Assembly (NCBI GenBank): GCA_023055505.1 | Contig: JALIRH010000061.1 | Span: 891,501-955,500 of the forward strand | From: Callipepla californica brunnescens | Taxonomy: Eukaryota; Chordata; Aves; Galliformes; Odontophoridae | Direction of reading: 5' to 3' | Length of the DNA: 64,000 nucleotides | Part shown: positions 60,752 to 64,000 of the stretch, piece by piece | Layout: the number at the start of each line of letters is the position of its first letter | How positions within the stretch are numbered: position 1 is the stretch's first letter | Notes under the pieces: generated by a model | Databases searched by the model: none | What the model saw: only the letters and a program-made list of their open reading frames with translations | What the model was told of the DNA's origin: nothing | Position numbers and translations under genes: made by a program

Positions 60752-63700
60752 CTAAGCATAGTAAAGCCACAATAAACAACAGCAAATTCTCATGTCAACA
60801 TTGGCAGAAGTTACACTTGTACACACCCAGCCTTCAAGGTTGTGTTGTATACTGAAAAGCTCTTAAATGCTGGATCAAAGATGCAGAAATAATTACCGTA
60901 TCCAGTTATGTCCATACTTTGAGGTACATGCCTTTTGAAAGGATAGTACGCTTTAAACATGTATTTTTCTAGTTACATCCACAACACAGTACTATCTCAG
61001 ACATTTTAAATGCTGTTCTGTTGTTAGGGCATTATCCTTTCCTTGTTTGTTCTATATATGCTCAACTATTTTTAGAGTTTCCCTCTTGCACCAACAAAGG
61101 TGTCTCAAGATTCCAGATTAAAAATAATAATAATAATAACAGGGAATTAGGAAATGTGGTGACTCCTTGAGATCACTGTAATTTGGCAGTTTTCATCTCC
61201 TGCTACTTGTTTATGAGTATGGGGTGAGAGCGTGGCAAAATGTATCAAACTGAACCAGACAGCTTGACCCATCACACTAGTGATGCCACCGGTGCTTCAA
61301 ACTCAACATGTGGTTTGATTTCTTTTTTTAAACCGAGTAGAACATTTTAGCACCTAGGTAAGACCATAAGTGTGATGCCTTCTCCTCAACAAACTTACTA
61401 AACCTCCTTTGGTGGCAGCAGGTCTCCAAGGGAAACTCCTGCCCCAGTAACAAGGAAACTCATGGTTTGGTCAGCGCATTTATTCCATTTGGTGCAGGTC
61501 CTGCCTGGCCCATGAGAGGTCTCTATGGGGGTTACACCTGTGGAAAGCAACGTGGACATTCTAAGCTGGGGCTGCAGGTACCAGGACATGTGTCTACCCA
61601 CTTTCCTGCTCCTGTGACATCCTGGAGCCAAACTGCGCACTTCAGCTCCAGCAGATCCCCAGACTCATTCCAGTGATCAAATAAAAATCAGGCAGCAGAA
61701 ATTGAATTGCTCATGCCTGGGTTAGATTCCTAATTGCCTTTCTTTGGAACCGGAACATGAGATAGCTGCGTTACATTTCTTTTCCTGAATATGCCCGTGC
61801 CAGGATGAAGATCTCTTTCTTACATAATTTGCTGCCCTAGCTCTGCTCCCTGCACAGCTGATTTAAACTGCACTGTGCAGGGACAGGGCACATTGATGCC
61901 TTCCACAGCCTGGAACAAGCATTCAGCCATCCCAGGGGCAGGCTTTATTCCCATGGTCAGAGTGAGTAACTAGAGAGGGATGTGGGATCAGGGGACCTTG
62001 CAAGCGCAAAAGAAAATAAATCTGCAGTGCTGGGAACAGAGTTGCTTTCTGCGCTTGCTTGATGCTGTCAGGTTCTGTTCCCTGTGGGATGAGTGAACTG
62101 GAAGAAAATAGGACGGGGTTAGTGTGCTGACACACTCCAACGATCGCACTATTGCCTCCCCAGGTAGGCCCACGTGCCAGTGCCCAGTAAGTCCTTCTGA
62201 GCACATCAAAATGGGCTGCACTAAAAAGGATTTCAGCATTTTCTCAGCAGCCTCATCTGTGGTGATGTGTGTGCCTGGTATAGTGTTGCCCGAATAGCAG
62301 GCAATATCAGAGATAAAGACACCAGAATGCAAAGCAAGGGAACAGACTTTGGACACAGCTGAGCCCTACGGCATTGGCAGGGAAGTAAAATAAGCACATA
62401 GTTGTCCCTATGCAAATCACATGATATTCCTGCAGCATGGACTAGGACTTCTGAATGGAGATTGCTGTTTTCCTCAGCAGAGGCGACAGAATTGTATGAA
62501 TCTCGTTTCCAAGGTGTAAGCTAATTTATTGATTTAATCTCTGCCACCAACCTTAAGGGGATATCAGTATTTTCATTCAATCACTGTCCTAATACCCTTT
62601 CTAAAGCTTAATCTGCTTCTCCTTTTTGCTTCCTTTATACAGATCATTTTTCTATTTGAAAGCTTTCTAATTAACGTGTAATTATTTGTATGAAAAGTGT
62701 GCACGTACAGCCTTCTGTCCAAGTCTATTGTTTTTTAAGACAGAGCTGCCCACCTGTGCCACGTTTCTGCTGCCAGCAGAATGCGAACCACTGCGAAGTG
62801 ATACACAGGTGAGTGCCACCAAACCTGGTGCTACAAAATAGTACTGGGGAGAAAAAAATAAAAAAAGGAAAAAAAAAAGAGAAAAATGAATGGAGTGCTG
62901 GCCTGCATGCCTGGCCAACACACTGCATGCGCGCTTTGTGTTGCCCTCCTGCAAGCTTAGTTTCATCCTCTAGGAAAAGAGAGCCCCACAGCTGTTACAG
63001 ATCTGCTTGGAACAAGCCTGCTCACTCTACGTGCCCTGAGGAACAATCTGGGGAACTCAGGTATGAGCTCCATTCAGACAAGGGTTTATTTTTTACTAAT
63101 AGAAGTCAAAAGAAAACAAAGCCACTTGAATAAATGCATTTCCATAGTAGCTGTTAAGTACATTAAAGTCATTCCAAAGTAATTGCTAATTATATTACTT
63201 TATTACAAGGCACAATTAAATATGTGCTTGAGGTCATCCAGCTATTTGCTGTTTCAAGGAAAGCACTTGAGTCAAAAGGATTTCCTAAATGGAGCCATTC
63301 AGCGTTTTATTTCTCCGACTTCAGGATTTATTCTAGATGTGAATAATTGGACATTGAATAATTGGTGAAATACTATTTCCATAAATTGTTTGCGCTTTAC
63401 ATAAAACAAGCCACATGCTTCACAGGGCACATTTGTTCTCCCTTTGCAGCACCCTGCACAGACCATATTGTCACCAAAGGCACTGCATTTTGAGGCAGGT
63501 TTGGTTTGGGATGATATATACGTTCCTATTTCCAAACAGATAATTCACACAAACCAACACAGTCAGTTAATTCTCACTTGTGCTGAAATTAAAAGGAACT
63601 GAGAAAGGCATTCACACCTAAACTGAGAGGTGAGACACACGGGCTCTAAGTTAGGCACCTATTAAGGGAAAGGACTAATCAAAGAGTGAATGTCTTGTTT

Positions 63701-64000
63701 TTAGCATCAAAAGCTGGATGCCTGCTATCACTGGCTGGTTCAGGCAAGGCTGACAATCAAGATCTTCAAAATGAATGGCTAACTGTGACCTGCCAGTGGA
63801 GATATACTTTTCCATTACACTTTCCAAGCACCTGCACACCAGCATTGAGCTGAGCTCCGTCTCAACCAGAGCTCTGACGCCAGCATGTTTTATGCTTCTC
63901 AGCTTTCTCCACTGGGCAATCTCTGCATGTGCTTCATCGACATAAAACAGCCCTGAGACAGTGGGTTCCCCCTGCCACTTTGATTCAGGTCATCAGTGGG
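60752..64000. other. Right flank, possible further minus-strand exon-like segments
   Basis: No recognised gene and no DUSP6 sequence. Minus-strand open segments with acceptor-like starts occur at about 61.4-61.55 kb (after TTGCTTTCCACAG) and about 62.17-62.37 kb (after TGCCAATGCCGTAG). They are described in the findings. An (AAT)6 run sits at 61122-61139. Confidence 0.45.
61122..61139. repeat. (AAT)6 microsatellite
   Basis: Six AAT units in a row, directly visible. Confidence 0.95.

Overview
This is bird nuclear DNA, most likely galliform and close to chicken. Three things say so: one spliced protein-coding gene spread over tens of kilobases, several CR1 LINE 3' ends with the typical ATTCTATG-type terminus, and two mariner-family elements of the kind common in galliform genomes (Galluhop/Mariner1 type). 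There are no operons, CRISPR arrays or prokaryotic genes. Most open frames above 60 codons here are chance frames, and the longest one (204 codons) is a translated CT-rich microsatellite.

Region 1 to about 35 kb is POC1B (POC1 centriolar protein B, WDR51B) on the + strand. I could place ten coding exons with canonical splice sites, and the reading phase is continuous across every junction (172, 180, 108, 116, 134, 69, 153, 87, 225 and 105 nt including the stop). They encode most of a seven-bladed WD40 propeller, a conserved linker ([10 protein letters not shown]) and the C-terminal coiled coil that ends the POC1 family. The first roughly 33 residues lie on exons upstream of the window, so positions 1-4624 are read as intron. 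Eight exons are packed into 4.6-14.4 kb. An 18-kb intron then separates the propeller from the last two exons at 32.5 and 33.9 kb. Introns contain CR1 fragments and both mariner elements. Poly(A) signals follow at 34.1 and 34.9 kb.

Region 35-64 kb lies downstream of POC1B. In vertebrates the next gene in this direction is DUSP6, and I see no DUSP6 sequence, so it is probably beyond the right edge. This part looks less AT-rich by eye. It holds a 350-nt uninterrupted homopyrimidine tract (36.9-37.25 kb), two CR1 3' ends, a 100-N assembly gap (47.2 kb) and single-copy sequence with no recognised gene.

The features most worth a second look are: exon-like segments on the minus strand at 60.6-60.75 and 58.3-58.4 kb, which have compatible phases and encode a membrane-spanning segment followed by a charged tail; a long coding-like minus-strand stretch at 38.8-39.4 kb broken by two adjacent stops; a phase-symmetric + strand exon-like unit at 54.33 kb; and a possible intronic poly(A) site in POC1B that would yield a propeller-only protein. 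None of the exon-like segments could be assigned to a known family, and all need transcript or conservation data.
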